Positions 15,468 through 22,950 of a DNA stretch of 64,000 nt are shown one piece after another. The stretch covers positions 14,661 to 78,660 of the forward strand of contig NZ_JAUMZV010000005.1 in the NCBI RefSeq assembly GCF_030527935.1, read 5' to 3'. The position numbers were made by a program, and so were the translations under genes. Source of the stretch: Kingella sp. (in: b-proteobacteria). Lineage in GTDB: Bacteria > Pseudomonadota > Gammaproteobacteria > Burkholderiales > Neisseriaceae. Numbering within the stretch: position 1 is the first letter of the stretch; every line of letters begins with the position of its first letter. Under the pieces are notes generated by a model. It was not told the origin of the DNA. It was given only the letters and a program-made list of their open reading frames with translations, and made no database searches.

Positions 15468-15629
15468 AGAACCTGTATTCACTATTTTCATAGGCAGATT
15501 TGATGGCATAAAAGCGTGGATACAAGGCAAAAAGCACAGCAAGGTTGTACACCTTGCGAGCATTTTTAACGTGGTAGCCGCGTTTTTAGGGCATGAAAGA
15601 TGCCTATGAAAATAGTGAATGCAGGTTCT
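15468..15629. mobile_element. MITE family A, full-length copy (162 bp)
   Basis: Begins AGAACCTGTATTCACTATTT and ends with the inverse (ATAGTGAATGCAGGTTCT). The ~29-bp terminal inverted repeats surround a core with GATACAAGGCAAAAAGC, an AAGGTTGTACACCTT hairpin and GTGGTAGCCGCG. Flanked by TA and AA. No ORF fits inside. Four further copies in the window. Confidence 0.85.
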
Positions 15630-15630
15630 A

Positions 15631-15677
15631 AATAGGCAGCCTGAAAAGCGGTTTAACTCGTTTTCAGGCTGCCTATT
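15631..15677. terminator. DUS-pair hairpin
   Basis: A perfect 17-bp stem AATAGGCAGCCTGAAAA / TTTTCAGGCTGCCTATT. It lies between the MITE and the end of the leftward gene at 15693 and probably terminates it. Confidence 0.7.
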
Positions 15678-15692
15678 TTGGTTGGGCTGAGT

Positions 15693-16289
15693 TTACTGGT
15701 TAGCGGCTTGGTCGGTTTGCGGCTGGCGGCGTGCCATGCGTTCGGCGAAGCGTTGTTTCTGCTGTTTTTGCATGGCTATATATTTTTGCTGCTGCGCGGG
15801 GGTGAGCACTTGGAAGGTGGCGTGGCGGGCTTTGAGCATTTGCAGTTCGTGTTCGGCGTGTTGGCGTTCTAGCTCGGCGCGTTCTTGTTGGCGTTCGGCA
15901 ATCAGCTTGCGGGCAGCTTGTTCGTCAAAATTTTTGCCGCCGATAAGCTGTTGCTCTTGGGCTTGGCGTTGCGCTATTTTTTGTTGGAACTCGGCGCGGC
16001 GGGCGGCATGGTTTTCAGGCTGCTGCGGGCGGTATTGCGCCATGATGCTGCGGATTTTGCTTTTTTGCGCGTCGCTTAAATCCAGCTCGTCAAAGCCGCG
16101 TGGCAAGCCGTCGCGTTGGAATTTATTGCCCATTGGGTTGGGATGGCGATGGTTTTTGGAGTGGTCGCCGTGGGGTGGCGGGGGCATATCGTTGGCAGCT
16201 TGTTGTTTAACCGCTTCGCCTGCGGCAACGGCAACGCCTGCGCTTAGCAATAGGGCGGCGGTGGAAGCGAGTAGTGTGGAGCGTTTCAT
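15693..16289 (-). CDS. Spy/CpxP-like periplasmic LTxxQ-motif protein
   Basis: 198 residues. Signal peptide to about residue 22 (STLLASTAALLLSAGVAVAAG). The mature protein is helical, rich in Gln, Arg and His, with LDLSDAQKSKIRSIM (about 68-82) and VLTPAQQQKYIAMQ (about 160-173), the two LTxxQ-type motifs of the Spy/CpxP family. A His-rich stretch (HGDHSKNHRHP) could bind metal. Relatives act as periplasmic chaperones or as negative regulators of two-component envelope-stress sensors. No sensor gene is nearby. Alternative: a zinc-responsive ZraP-like protein. Function assigned by motif only. Confidence 0.75.
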   Translation of the reverse strand: MKRSTLLASTAALLLSAGVAVAAGEAVKQQAANDMPPPPHGDHSKNHRHPNPMGNKFQRDGLPRGFDELDLSDAQKSKIRSIMAQYRPQQPENHAARRAEFQQKIAQRQAQEQQLIGGKNFDEQAARKLIAERQQERAELERQHAEHELQMLKARHATFQVLTPAQQQKYIAMQKQQKQRFAERMARRQPQTDQAANQ

Positions 16290-16665
16290 GATTTTTCCTT
16301 GTGAATAAATGGTTGATTGAATTGCAAAGATGCGGTGAGACGCGCAGGGCGGATGATACGCGGGAGCAGTGTTAAGTTGGGTGGACGCGATGTTAAATTG
16401 GTTTAGGCAGCCTGAAACGGTGTTGGGCGCATTTCAGGCTGCCTATGGCTTTTTATTGCTTACTGCGTTTTGTTTACCCCGCTGCGCAACACAAAATCGC
16501 GCGTTTTTGCCAAAAAACATTTTATTCTGCCAATTTTGCCAACATCGTTAGCGTTATCGTTTTGCTTGTGCGATTTCAGGCTGCCTTGGGCGAAAGGCGG
16601 TCGGCAAACGGCTATAATGATTGCTGGTTTACTTGTTTTAACATTGCTTAATGAAAGGAAAAAGC
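16290..16665. other. Intergenic, no gene seen
   Basis: Divergent gap between the Spy-like gene and aroQ. It holds an inverted DUS pair (about 16405-16444) and a single DUS at about 16572-16586. A possible promoter for aroQ lies before 16630 but no clear -35/-10 pair stands out. Confidence 0.5.
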
Positions 16666-17103
16666 ATGAATGTTTTGGTGATTAACGGTGTGAATTTGAA
16701 CCTGCTGGGCACGCGCGAGCCGCATATCTACGGTGCGGAAACGCTGGCGGATGTGTCTGCCGATTTGGACAAAACCGCCGCCGAGCTGGGCGTGAGTGTG
16801 CGCCATTTTCAAAGCAACCACGAAGGCGCGATTGTTGACACCATCCAAGCGGCGCGCGGCAACACCGACTGGATTATCATCAACGCGGGCGCGTTCACCC
16901 ACACCAGCGTGGCGATTCGTGATGCGCTGGCGGGTGTGGGCATTCCGTTTGTGGAAGTGCATATTTCTAATGTGCACGCGCGCGAAACGTTCCGCCATCA
17001 TTCGTATTTGTCGGATAAGGCGGTGGGCGTGATTGTGGGGCTGGGCACGTTTGGCTATCAGGCGGCGTTGCAGTTTGTGGCGCGTAAGGGGAAGGCAGCC
17101 TGA
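16666..17103 (+). CDS. aroQ: 3-dehydroquinate dehydratase, type II
   Basis: 145 residues from ATG 16666, with AAAGGA at 16654-16659. Motifs: NGVNLNLLGTREPHIYG (catalytic Tyr/Arg loop), FQSNHEGAIVD, INAGAFTHTSVAIRDAL, EVHISNVHARETFRHHS and VGLGTFGYQAAL. The type II enzyme is a dodecamer that dehydrates 3-dehydroquinate to 3-dehydroshikimate, used in biosynthesis and, running in the catabolic direction, in quinate use. The last two codons and the stop are supplied by a DUS (GCA GCC TGA). The next gene, 58 bases on, is a shikimate-dehydrogenase relative. Confidence 0.96.
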   Translation: MNVLVINGVNLNLLGTREPHIYGAETLADVSADLDKTAAELGVSVRHFQSNHEGAIVDTIQAARGNTDWIIINAGAFTHTSVAIRDALAGVGIPFVEVHISNVHARETFRHHSYLSDKAVGVIVGLGTFGYQAALQFVARKGKAA

Positions 17104-17122
17104 AACGGTTTTCAGGCTGCCT
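17093..17122. terminator. Overlapping DUS pair at the aroQ stop
   Basis: AGGCAGCCTGAAA, which contains the aroQ stop codon, faces TTTTCAGGCTGCCT with a very short loop. It may attenuate transcription into the next gene. Confidence 0.55.
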
Positions 17123-17161
17123 ACTGTGCTTAATTAAGCAAAATAACCCCAAGGAAATCCC

Positions 17162-17989
17162 ATGATAAACGGCTTAACCCAAATCATCGCCCACATCGGC
17201 TACCCTACGCACACTTTCAAATCGCCGATGATTTACAACCCCTATTTCCAATCGCGCAGCATCAACGCCGTGGTCGTGCCGTTTGCCTGCCAAGCGGATA
17301 ACTACGCCGATTTCTTGCGCGCCGTGTTCCGCAACGAAAACACGCTGGGCGCGTTGATTACCATGCCGCACAAAGTAACCACCATCGCCTTGTTAGACGA
17401 AATCTCGCCCGCCGCGCAGATTGCGGGTGCGTGCAATGCCGTGCGCCACCGCGCGGATGGCAAATTGCAAGGCGATATGTTTGACGGCGAAGGCTTTGTG
17501 CGCGGCATGGTGCGCAAAGGCTTTGCGCCGCAGGGCAAATCGGCTTTGCTGGCGGGCGCAGGCGGCGTGGGCAGCGCGATAGCAGCGAGCTTGGCGGCGG
17601 CGGGCGTGGCGCGATTGGCGTTGTTTGACCCCAACACCGCGCAGGCAGAAGCCTTGGCGGCGCGGTTGCGCCAGCATTACCCCGATTTGGTGGTAGAAAC
17701 GGGCAGCAACGACCCGCAAGGCTTTGGTTTGGTGGCGAATGCGTCGCCTTTGGGAATGTATGACGACGATGCGCTGCCGTTGGACGTGGCGCGGATTGCC
17801 CCCGATGCGTTTGTGGGCGAAGTGGTGTTGAGCCGCCCGATTACGCCGTTTTTGGCGGCAGCGCAGGCGCGGGGCTGTATCATCCAAGTGGCCACCGATA
17901 TGCTGTTTGAGCAAATTCCCGCCTATTTGGAATACTTTGGCTTGGAGACGACCACGCCCGAAGTGTTGCGGCAAGTGGCGCAGTTGTAA
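17162..17989 (+). CDS. Divergent shikimate/quinate dehydrogenase (AroE family)
   Basis: 275 residues. The substrate domain has GYPTHTFKSPMIYN (about 13-26), ALITMPHK with the catalytic Lys, CNAVR and GDMFDGEGF with the catalytic Asp. The dinucleotide domain has AGAGGVGSAIAASLAAAG. The second strand ends LALFDPNTA: an Asp replaces the NRT-type NADP-binding motif of biosynthetic AroE, so I infer NAD preference, as in catabolic quinate/shikimate dehydrogenases. It follows aroQ directly and precedes an aromatic-acid transporter, which supports a role in quinate or shikimate uptake and use. AAGGAAATCCC lies before the ATG. It is probably not the sole AroE of the cell. Confidence 0.85.
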   Translation: MINGLTQIIAHIGYPTHTFKSPMIYNPYFQSRSINAVVVPFACQADNYADFLRAVFRNENTLGALITMPHKVTTIALLDEISPAAQIAGACNAVRHRADGKLQGDMFDGEGFVRGMVRKGFAPQGKSALLAGAGGVGSAIAASLAAAGVARLALFDPNTAQAEALAARLRQHYPDLVVETGSNDPQGFGLVANASPLGMYDDDALPLDVARIAPDAFVGEVVLSRPITPFLAAAQARGCIIQVATDMLFEQIPAYLEYFGLETTTPEVLRQVAQL

Positions 17990-18019
17990 TGCTGCGCAGA
18001 ACGACCCTAGCAAGATAGA

Positions 18020-18237
18020 TTTCAGGCTGCCTTGGCATCAATAGGCAGCCTGAAACGCCCCATCGCCCAGCTATTTTTGTTTTGCCAGCGCACGGCTTGC
18101 AAGCAAGCCGCAGGGAGCGAGGGGTAAGCGTTTCAGGCTGCCTATTATTGCGCCCGCGTTCAATCATTGCATCCATATTGGTTTTCCCAAACTGCGTTTC
18201 AGGCTGCCTTGCGCCGTAAACATAGGCAGCCTGAAAC
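18020..18237. repeat. DUS pairs and palindrome/DUS composite module
   Basis: An inverted DUS pair (18020-18056) after the dehydrogenase stop; a palindrome module with CACGGCTTGCAAGCAAGCCG (18091-18110), a DUS and TTGCGCCCGCGTT; then another DUS pair (18196-18237). No coding sequence seen. Confidence 0.7.
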
Positions 18238-18341
18238 CTTTGCCAAACCCGCAAGCAATGGAGTGTCGGCAGCTCGCCGATGTTGCCAATCAAGCTTTGT
18301 TGAAAACCCCATTTGGCGACGGGCCGTTGCCGCTCCATTTT

Positions 18342-18510
18342 AGAACCTGTATTCACTATTTGCATAGGCATCTTTTATGCCCTAAAAACGCGGCTACCGC
18401 GTTAAAAATGCTCGCAAGGTGTCCAACCTTGCTGCGCTTTTTGCCTTGTATCCGCGCTTTTATGTCATCAAATCTGCCTATGCAAATAGTGAATACTGAA
18501 TACAGGTTCT
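18342..18510. mobile_element. MITE family A, full-length copy, opposite orientation
   Basis: 169 bp, starting AGAACCTGTATTCACTATTT and ending AATACAGGTTCT. The core (GCGGCTACCGCG, AAGGTGTCCAACCTT, GCTTTTTGCCTTGTATC) is the reverse complement of the other full copies. A small duplication (AATACTGAATAC) lengthens the right end. It lies in the upstream region of the transporter gene. Confidence 0.85.
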
Positions 18511-18629
18511 TAATTTTCAGGCTGCCAAATAACCCCCAATCCTATCGCATAGACCAAAACAGTCTTACCCGCCCGCCCAAATTTGATACATTCCCCCACT
18601 TTACAAACACTAACAAAAACAGGTTTTCC

Positions 18630-19979
18630 ATGAGCCAGCCCCAAGAAATCAACATCCGCCAGCTGCTAGACCGCAGCCCCATCAGCTTTTATCAAAAACT
18701 CATCATCGCCCTATGCTTCTTTGTGGTGGTAGCAGACGGCTTTGACGTTGCCATCATGGGCTTTGTCGCCCCCTATATCAAAGCCGATTGGCAGCTTTCC
18801 AACAACGCGCTCGCCCCCGTACTCAGCGCGGCATTAGCAGGCTTGGCAGTGGGCGCAATGATTACCGGCCCGCTCGCCGACAAATTTGGGCGGCGCAAAG
18901 TGCTGCTGGGCAACGTGCTGTGCTTCGGGCTTGCCACGCTGTTTGTTGCCCATGCCAACAGCATCTGGCAAATGGTGCTGTTCCGCTTTATCGCAGGCTG
19001 CGCCATGGGCGGCATCATGCCCAACGCCGCCACGCTGGTAACCGAGTTTTCCCCATCGCGCAAACGCGCCTTTTTGATTACCGTGGTGTTCGCAGGCTTC
19101 ACCGTGGGCGCGGCAGGCGGCGGCTTCTTGGCAGCATGGCTTATCCCGCATTACGGCTGGCACAGCGTGTTTTATGTAGGTGGGATTACCCCGTTGATTT
19201 TAAGCGTGATTATGTTTTTCAGGCTGCCTGAAAGCATCGGTTTTCTGATTCACAAACGCGGCGACAAAGCACAAATCCGCGCCCTTGTGGAACGCTGCGT
19301 GCCCAACAGCACCACCGAACACAGCGTATTTGTGTTGCCCAACACCAAGCTCCCCAGCGCAACCGAAGCCGCGCAAAGCAACGAAACCCCCGTGCAAACC
19401 GTGCTCAACGCCCACTACCGCGCAGGCAGCTTTTTGCTGTGGTCCGCCTATTTTTCGCACCTATTCTTGGTGTACCTACTCGGAAGCTGGATGCCCACCA
19501 TGATTAAAGAAAGCGGCATGACTGCCGAACAAGCCAGCATCATCTCCGCCATGTTTCAGCTTGGCGGGCCGCTCGGCTCGGTTGCCGTTGGCTGGCTGAT
19601 GGATAGATTTAACGCCGACAAAACCATGTCGCTGTGGTACGCATCGGGCGCATTGGTATTGATTGGGCTTAGCGGCGTGATGGGCAGCTACGCGCTGATG
19701 TGCCTGCTGGCGTTCTTGCTCGGCGTGTCGCTCAACGGCGGCGGCACAGGCATGAACGCGCTATCCAGTATGTTCTTCCCGCTCAAAGCCCGCGCCACAG
19801 GCAACGGCTGGATGCACGGCATCGGGCGCATCGGCGCATTCGTTTCCGCCTTTGTGGGCGCATGGTTTTTAAACTGGGGCTGGGATTTCAAAACCGTCGC
19901 CATCGTGCTGACCATTCCCGCGCTGCTGGTGGGCATTGCCTTGTGGACAAAAGGCGCGGTTTATCGCCAACGCAGTTAG
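18630..19979 (+). CDS. MFS aromatic-acid:H+ symporter (AAHS family)
   Basis: 449 residues from ATG 18630; the ORF is open further upstream, but that part is MITE DNA. Twelve membrane segments are expected. The family signature DGFDVAIMGFVAPYIK is in segment 1, GPLADKFGRRKVLLG in the 2-3 loop, and RLPESIGFLI before the central loop. Relatives (PcaK, BenK, MhpT) import benzoate-type acids, protocatechuate, 4-hydroxybenzoate or shikimate-like compounds. Next to aroQ and an NAD-type dehydrogenase the likely substrate is quinate, shikimate or a related acid; this is inference. Confidence 0.9.
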   Translation: MSQPQEINIRQLLDRSPISFYQKLIIALCFFVVVADGFDVAIMGFVAPYIKADWQLSNNALAPVLSAALAGLAVGAMITGPLADKFGRRKVLLGNVLCFGLATLFVAHANSIWQMVLFRFIAGCAMGGIMPNAATLVTEFSPSRKRAFLITVVFAGFTVGAAGGGFLAAWLIPHYGWHSVFYVGGITPLILSVIMFFRLPESIGFLIHKRGDKAQIRALVERCVPNSTTEHSVFVLPNTKLPSATEAAQSNETPVQTVLNAHYRAGSFLLWSAYFSHLFLVYLLGSWMPTMIKESGMTAEQASIISAMFQLGGPLGSVAVGWLMDRFNADKTMSLWYASGALVLIGLSGVMGSYALMCLLAFLLGVSLNGGGTGMNALSSMFFPLKARATGNGWMHGIGRIGAFVSAFVGAWFLNWGWDFKTVAIVLTIPALLVGIALWTKGAVYRQRS

Positions 19980-20076
19980 TTGCGCATCCGCTGGGTGGTG
20001 GTTGTACAGCCAAAGGCAGCCTGAAAACAAACATGACGCAAAGTTCACTTTTAACCCTTAACTTGGAGACAACACC

Positions 20077-20303
20077 ATGAACAAAATCATCGCAATCGCA
20101 CTATTTCAAGCAACGCCATGGCAGCCAAAATCATTGACCGTCCTGTGCCACCACAACCCAGCCATCAAGAAATCCCTGCCTTGCAAGCAGTAAACACCGA
20201 CTACGTTTCTTACCGCAACGACGACCGCGTGAAATTTATCTACGTTGGCGAGCAAATTCGCGCCACCAACACCGAACCCGAACGCATGGGCAGCGACCGA
20301 TAA
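20077..20303 (+). pseudogene. Small secreted protein, frameshifted in the signal peptide
   Basis: ATG 20077 follows TTGGAGACAACACC. It reads MNKIIAIAL and then must shift by one base near 20105 (CTATTTCAAGC) to continue SSNAMAAKIIDRPVPPQPSHQ and on to GSDR at 20303. With one extra base this is a typical signal peptide ending NAMA and a mature protein of about 60 residues containing YRNDDRVKFIYVGEQIRATNTEPE. The remaining open ATG at 20118 would give only the mature part without export signal. Function unknown. Confidence 0.7.
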
Positions 20304-20342
20304 TTTTCAGGCAGCCTGAAACACAAAACAGCGTGGGCAACC

Positions 20343-20391
20343 AAAACAGCGTGGGCAACCCTTTCTTCCCTTGGGTTGCCCACGCTGTTTT
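20343..20391 (+). terminator. Strong terminator
   Basis: A 19-bp perfect stem (AAAACAGCGTGGGCAACCC / GGGTTGCCCACGCTGTTTT) with an 11-base loop. An extra direct copy of the left arm (ACAAAACAGCGTGGGCAACC) sits just upstream at about 20323-20342, so either copy can pair with the right arm. It follows the small secreted-protein gene. Confidence 0.85.
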
Positions 20392-20503
20392 ATATCCGTC
20401 CCATTTGCGCAAAACCACCACCATCCCGCAAGGCGCGCAACGGTTTCAGGCTGCCTGTCGCAATCTGCTATACTCGCCCCCTTTTCCCTAAGGCAGCCTG
20501 AAA

Positions 20504-20914
20504 ATGTATCTTTGGCTCAAATTGTTCCACATCTTCTTCATCATCGCATGGTTCGCAGGGCTTTTTTATCTCCCCCGCATCTACGTCAATCTCACGCTCG
20601 CCCAAACTGCCGAAGAATACAACCGCCTGCTCATCATGGCGCAAAAACTCTACGCATTTATGACCCCGTGGGGCATCGGCGCACTCATCCTTGGCGTGCT
20701 GATGCTCATCCAACTCCCCGCCGCAGGCTGGGCATACGGCAAACTCACCATCGGCATCCTGCTCACCGCCTACCACATCGCCTGCCGTCAGCTGCTTCTC
20801 GCCTTCGCGCAACACCGCAACACGCACAGCCACAAATGGTATCGCCTATTCAACGAACTGCCCGTTTTCGCCCTACTCGCCGCGCTATACCTTGTATTAT
20901 TCAAACCCTTTTAA
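20504..20914 (+). CDS. hemJ: Protoporphyrinogen IX oxidase, HemJ type
   Basis: 136 residues with four membrane segments. The N-terminal MYLWLKLFHIFFIIAWFAGL (conserved His in segment 1) followed by FYLPRIYVN, KLYAFMTPWGIGALILG and KWYRLFNELPV are HemJ landmarks. It oxidises protoporphyrinogen IX to protoporphyrin IX in the penultimate step of haem synthesis, in the inner membrane. The start codon directly follows a DUS (AAGGCAGCCTGAAA-ATG), whose AAGG may serve as ribosome binding site. Confidence 0.92.
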   Translation: MYLWLKLFHIFFIIAWFAGLFYLPRIYVNLTLAQTAEEYNRLLIMAQKLYAFMTPWGIGALILGVLMLIQLPAAGWAYGKLTIGILLTAYHIACRQLLLAFAQHRNTHSHKWYRLFNELPVFALLAALYLVLFKPF

Positions 20915-20919
20915 TCCAT

Positions 20920-20961
20920 AAGGCAGCCTGAAAATATACTTTCCCGTTTTCAGGCTGCCTA
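20920..20961. terminator. DUS-pair hairpin after hemJ
   Basis: AAGGCAGCCTGAAAA faces GTTTTCAGGCTGCCT; begins 6 bases after the hemJ stop. Confidence 0.65.
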
Positions 20962-20979
20962 TCCACAAAGGCAATCCCC

Positions 20980-21465
20980 ATGACCACCCCCAACCTAGAA
21001 ATAGAACGCCGCTTCCTGCTCGCCAACGACACATGGCGACAACACGCCACCGCCCCGCAACGCCTACACCAAGGCTATCTCACCGTCGCCAAAGAATGCA
21101 GCATCCGCGTGCGCATCATCGGCGATAACGCATGGCTCACCATCAAAGGCTACATCAGCGACACCACCCGCAGCGAATACGAATACCCCATCCCGCTCGC
21201 CGAAGCCCAACAAATGCTCGCCACGCTCTGTCCATTCAAAGTAGAAAAAAACCGCTACGTTATTGAATATGATGGGCATCGTTTTGAAATCGACGAATTT
21301 CTCGGCGACAACGCCCCGCTCATTCTCGCCGAGCTAGAACTCCCCAGCGAAACCACCGCCTACCCCCGCCCAAGCTGGCTAGGCAAAGAAATCACCAGCG
21401 ATGGACGCTACACCAACGCCTATCTCAGCACCCATCCCTACCCCACATGGCAAAACCCCGATTAA
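20980..21465 (+). CDS. CYTH-domain protein (inorganic triphosphatase-like)
   Basis: 161 residues, single CYTH domain. The N-terminal LEIERRFLL is the ExExK/R-type motif of the family; basic and acidic strand residues follow (SIRVRI, WLTIKGY, RSEYEYPI, VEKNRYVIEYDGHRFEIDEF, LILAELELP), consistent with the eight-stranded tunnel fold that binds triphosphate and metal. Bacterial single-domain members hydrolyse inorganic triphosphate or similar compounds; a cAMP-forming (CyaB-like) activity is less likely. It sits between hemJ and rpmB but is probably a separate transcript. Confidence 0.88.
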   Translation: MTTPNLEIERRFLLANDTWRQHATAPQRLHQGYLTVAKECSIRVRIIGDNAWLTIKGYISDTTRSEYEYPIPLAEAQQMLATLCPFKVEKNRYVIEYDGHRFEIDEFLGDNAPLILAELELPSETTAYPRPSWLGKEITSDGRYTNAYLSTHPYPTWQNPD

Positions 21466-21488
21466 GCAAAACCACGCCCATAAATCCT

Positions 21489-21517
21489 TTGCAATACAAC
21501 AACAAACCCAGTATAAT
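21489..21517 (+). promoter_or_regulatory. Promoter for rpmB-rpmG
   Basis: TTGCAA (21489-21494) and TATAAT (21512-21517), 17-base spacing: close to sigma-70 consensus. Transcription would start near 21524, giving a leader of about 150 bases. Confidence 0.75.
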
Positions 21518-21564
21518 CGCCCGTTTTTCAGGCAAATCTTATTTGCTACACGCAATAATTGAAC

Positions 21565-21611
21565 GGGCAATCCACACACAAAATGTAGATAACCCACTGT
21601 AAAGATTGCCC
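21565..21611 (+). promoter_or_regulatory. Leader hairpin upstream of rpmB
   Basis: GGGCAATC (21565-21572) can pair with GATTGCCC (21604-21611) in the rpmB leader. A role in feedback control is possible but unproven; the arms are short. Confidence 0.3.
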
Positions 21612-21675
21612 AAATTAGCGGTTTACCCCATAAACCAATTCCACCATTTTTAAAATCACAGTTTGGAGACCCATC

Positions 21676-21912
21676 ATGGCAAAAGTTTGCAAAGTAACGG
21701 GCAAGCGTCCAATGTCTGGCAACAACGTATCACACGCCAACAACAAAACCAAACGTCGTTTTTTGCCTAACTTGCAATCACGTCGTTTTTGGGTAGAGAG
21801 CGAAAACCGTTGGATTCGCATCCGAGTAACCAACGCAGCATTGCGCACCATCGACAAAAACGGCATTGACGCTGTTTTGGCTGATTTGCGCGCACGCGGC
21901 GAAGCCATCTAA
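21676..21912 (+). CDS. rpmB: 50S ribosomal protein L28
   Basis: 78 residues starting MAKVCKVTGKRPMSGNNVSHANNKTKRRF when split at its natural parts: MAKVCKVTGKRPMSG then NNVSHANNKTKRRFLPNL, the L28 signature, and RVTNAALRTIDKNG near the end. Large-subunit protein near the E site. TTTGGAGACCCATC precedes the ATG. Co-transcribed with rpmG 12 bases downstream from the promoter at 21489. Confidence 0.98.
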   Translation: MAKVCKVTGKRPMSGNNVSHANNKTKRRFLPNLQSRRFWVESENRWIRIRVTNAALRTIDKNGIDAVLADLRARGEAI

Positions 21913-21924
21913 AAGGAATGAATC

Positions 21925-22080
21925 ATGCGCGATAAAATCAAACTAGAATCTTCTGCTGGTACAGGTCATTTCTACACCACTACCAAAAACAAACGTACCA
22001 TGCCGGGTAAATTGGAAATCAAAAAATTTGACCCTATTGCCCGCAAACACGTTATCTACAAAGAAACCAAATTGAAATAA
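21925..22080 (+). CDS. rpmG: 50S ribosomal protein L33
   Basis: 51 residues, MRDKIKLESSAGTGHFYTTT, then KNKRTMPGKLEIKKFDPIAR and KHVIYKETKLK. This is the cysteine-free (zinc-independent) form of L33, in keeping with Neisseria. AAAAGGAATGAATC supplies the ribosome binding site. Second gene of the rpmB-rpmG operon, ended by a hairpin at 22091. Confidence 0.97.
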   Translation: MRDKIKLESSAGTGHFYTTTKNKRTMPGKLEIKKFDPIARKHVIYKETKLK

Positions 22081-22090
22081 TGGTTTCGCC

Positions 22091-22124
22091 AAAATCTCTA
22101 CAATTCGCGTTGTAGAGATTTTTT
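22091..22124 (+). terminator. Terminator of rpmB-rpmG
   Basis: Perfect 13-bp stem AAAATCTCTACAA / TTGTAGAGATTTT, loop TTCGCG, T tail; 10 bases after rpmG. Confidence 0.93.
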
Positions 22125-22175
22125 ATGCTAACCATTTAAGGCAGCCTGAAAACGTTGCCGCAACGGAATAAAATC

Positions 22176-22463
22176 ATGCCCCGCCCCATCACCCACACCC
22201 CCTCCACCCACCGTTTTGAATACAGCGAAAACGGCGAAACATCTTACGTTGCCTATCGCCCGCTGGATAACGGCATTTGGCTGTTGGAACACACCGAAGC
22301 CCAGCCCACGCCACAAGGACGCACCATTGCGGCGGATTTGGTGCACGCCGCTTTAACCGAAGCGCAACGGCAAGGCGTGAAAGTGCGCACCGAATGCTCG
22401 TTTACCATTCACTATTTGGCGCGCCATCCCGAGTTTGCCGATTTGGAAGACATCGCGTTGTAA
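22176..22463 (+). CDS. Small GNAT-like acetyltransferase domain protein (YjdJ type)
   Basis: About 95 residues from ATG 22176 (GGAA 8 bases upstream); an in-frame ATG at 22155 has no clear ribosome binding site. The order RFEYSENGETSYVAYRPL, LLEHTEAQPTPQGRTIAADL, VHAALTEAQRQGVKVRTECSF split across the domain and HYLARHPEFADL at the end match the short GCN5-related fold (Acetyltransf_CG), about two-thirds the size of normal GNATs. Human and bacterial relatives have no well-defined substrate. Monocistronic; a DUS precedes it. Confidence 0.82.
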   Translation: MPRPITHTPSTHRFEYSENGETSYVAYRPLDNGIWLLEHTEAQPTPQGRTIAADLVHAALTEAQRQGVKVRTECSFTIHYLARHPEFADLEDIAL

Positions 22464-22470
22464 ACCAACA

Positions 22471-22543
22471 AAGGCAGCCTGAAACTTGCTTTGCTCGTTT
22501 TAGCTTCGCTGAAACTTGCTTCGCTCGTTTTCAGGCTGCCTTT
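22471..22543. repeat. DUS pair enclosing a tandem GAAACTTGCTTCGCTCGTTTT repeat
   Basis: AAGGCAGCCTGAAAC faces GTTTTCAGGCTGCCTTT. Between them TGAAACTTGCTTTGCTCGTT and TGAAACTTGCTTCGCTCGTT are near-identical direct copies. Similar text is at about 14090-14115 and 27282-27318. Confidence 0.65.
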
Positions 22544-22562
22544 GGCGCAAAACAAAACCGCG

Positions 22563-22862
22563 CTATTCCCGATTGCGCCCATGCCAAAAATACCGCCACA
22601 CAAACGCGGGAAACGCGGCAACCAAATACAAACACACCACGGTGGCGTAGAACTCCCAATCTTGGCGATGCACGCTGCCCGAGCGGCTTTCCAGCACATA
22701 CGCAATCGCGGCAATCAACACAAAGCCCAGCGCAAGCTCAGCGATGTGATGCAGAATGGTTTTGCGTTTGAGCGGGATGATGCCCAAGCCGCGCTGAGTG
22801 AGAAAAGGGAAGTTGGCGATGATGAGCGTGAGCAGCAGCAGGGTGTACATGGGGGCGGTCAT
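22563..22862 (-). CDS. DUF2818-family membrane protein
   Basis: 99 residues with three hydrophobic segments: MYTLLLLTLIIANFPFL at the N-terminus, IAELALGFVLIAAIAYVLE, and FYATVVCLYLVAAFPAFVWR. The motif ANxPFLxxR and the ending FPAFVWRYFW mark the DUF2818 family of beta-proteobacteria, whose genes often follow nuoN. Here it is separated from the nuo genes by at least 36 kb. Likely inner membrane; function unknown. Facing left, upstream of the permease gene below. Confidence 0.85.
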   Translation of the reverse strand: MTAPMYTLLLLTLIIANFPFLTQRGLGIIPLKRKTILHHIAELALGFVLIAAIAYVLESRSGSVHRQDWEFYATVVCLYLVAAFPAFVWRYFWHGRNRE

Positions 22863-22950
22863 GGGGGGCTTTCTATAAAATAATTTTCAGGCTGCCTGTG
22901 AACCAAGCAGCCGTTTTTAATTGACAAGATGGCGGCATAAAACCGCCGCG

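Noticed and set aside
18240..18629. Upstream extension of the MFS transporter gene
   Set aside because: This stretch is a MITE plus repeats; the protein family starts at the MSQPQEINIRQ region (18630).
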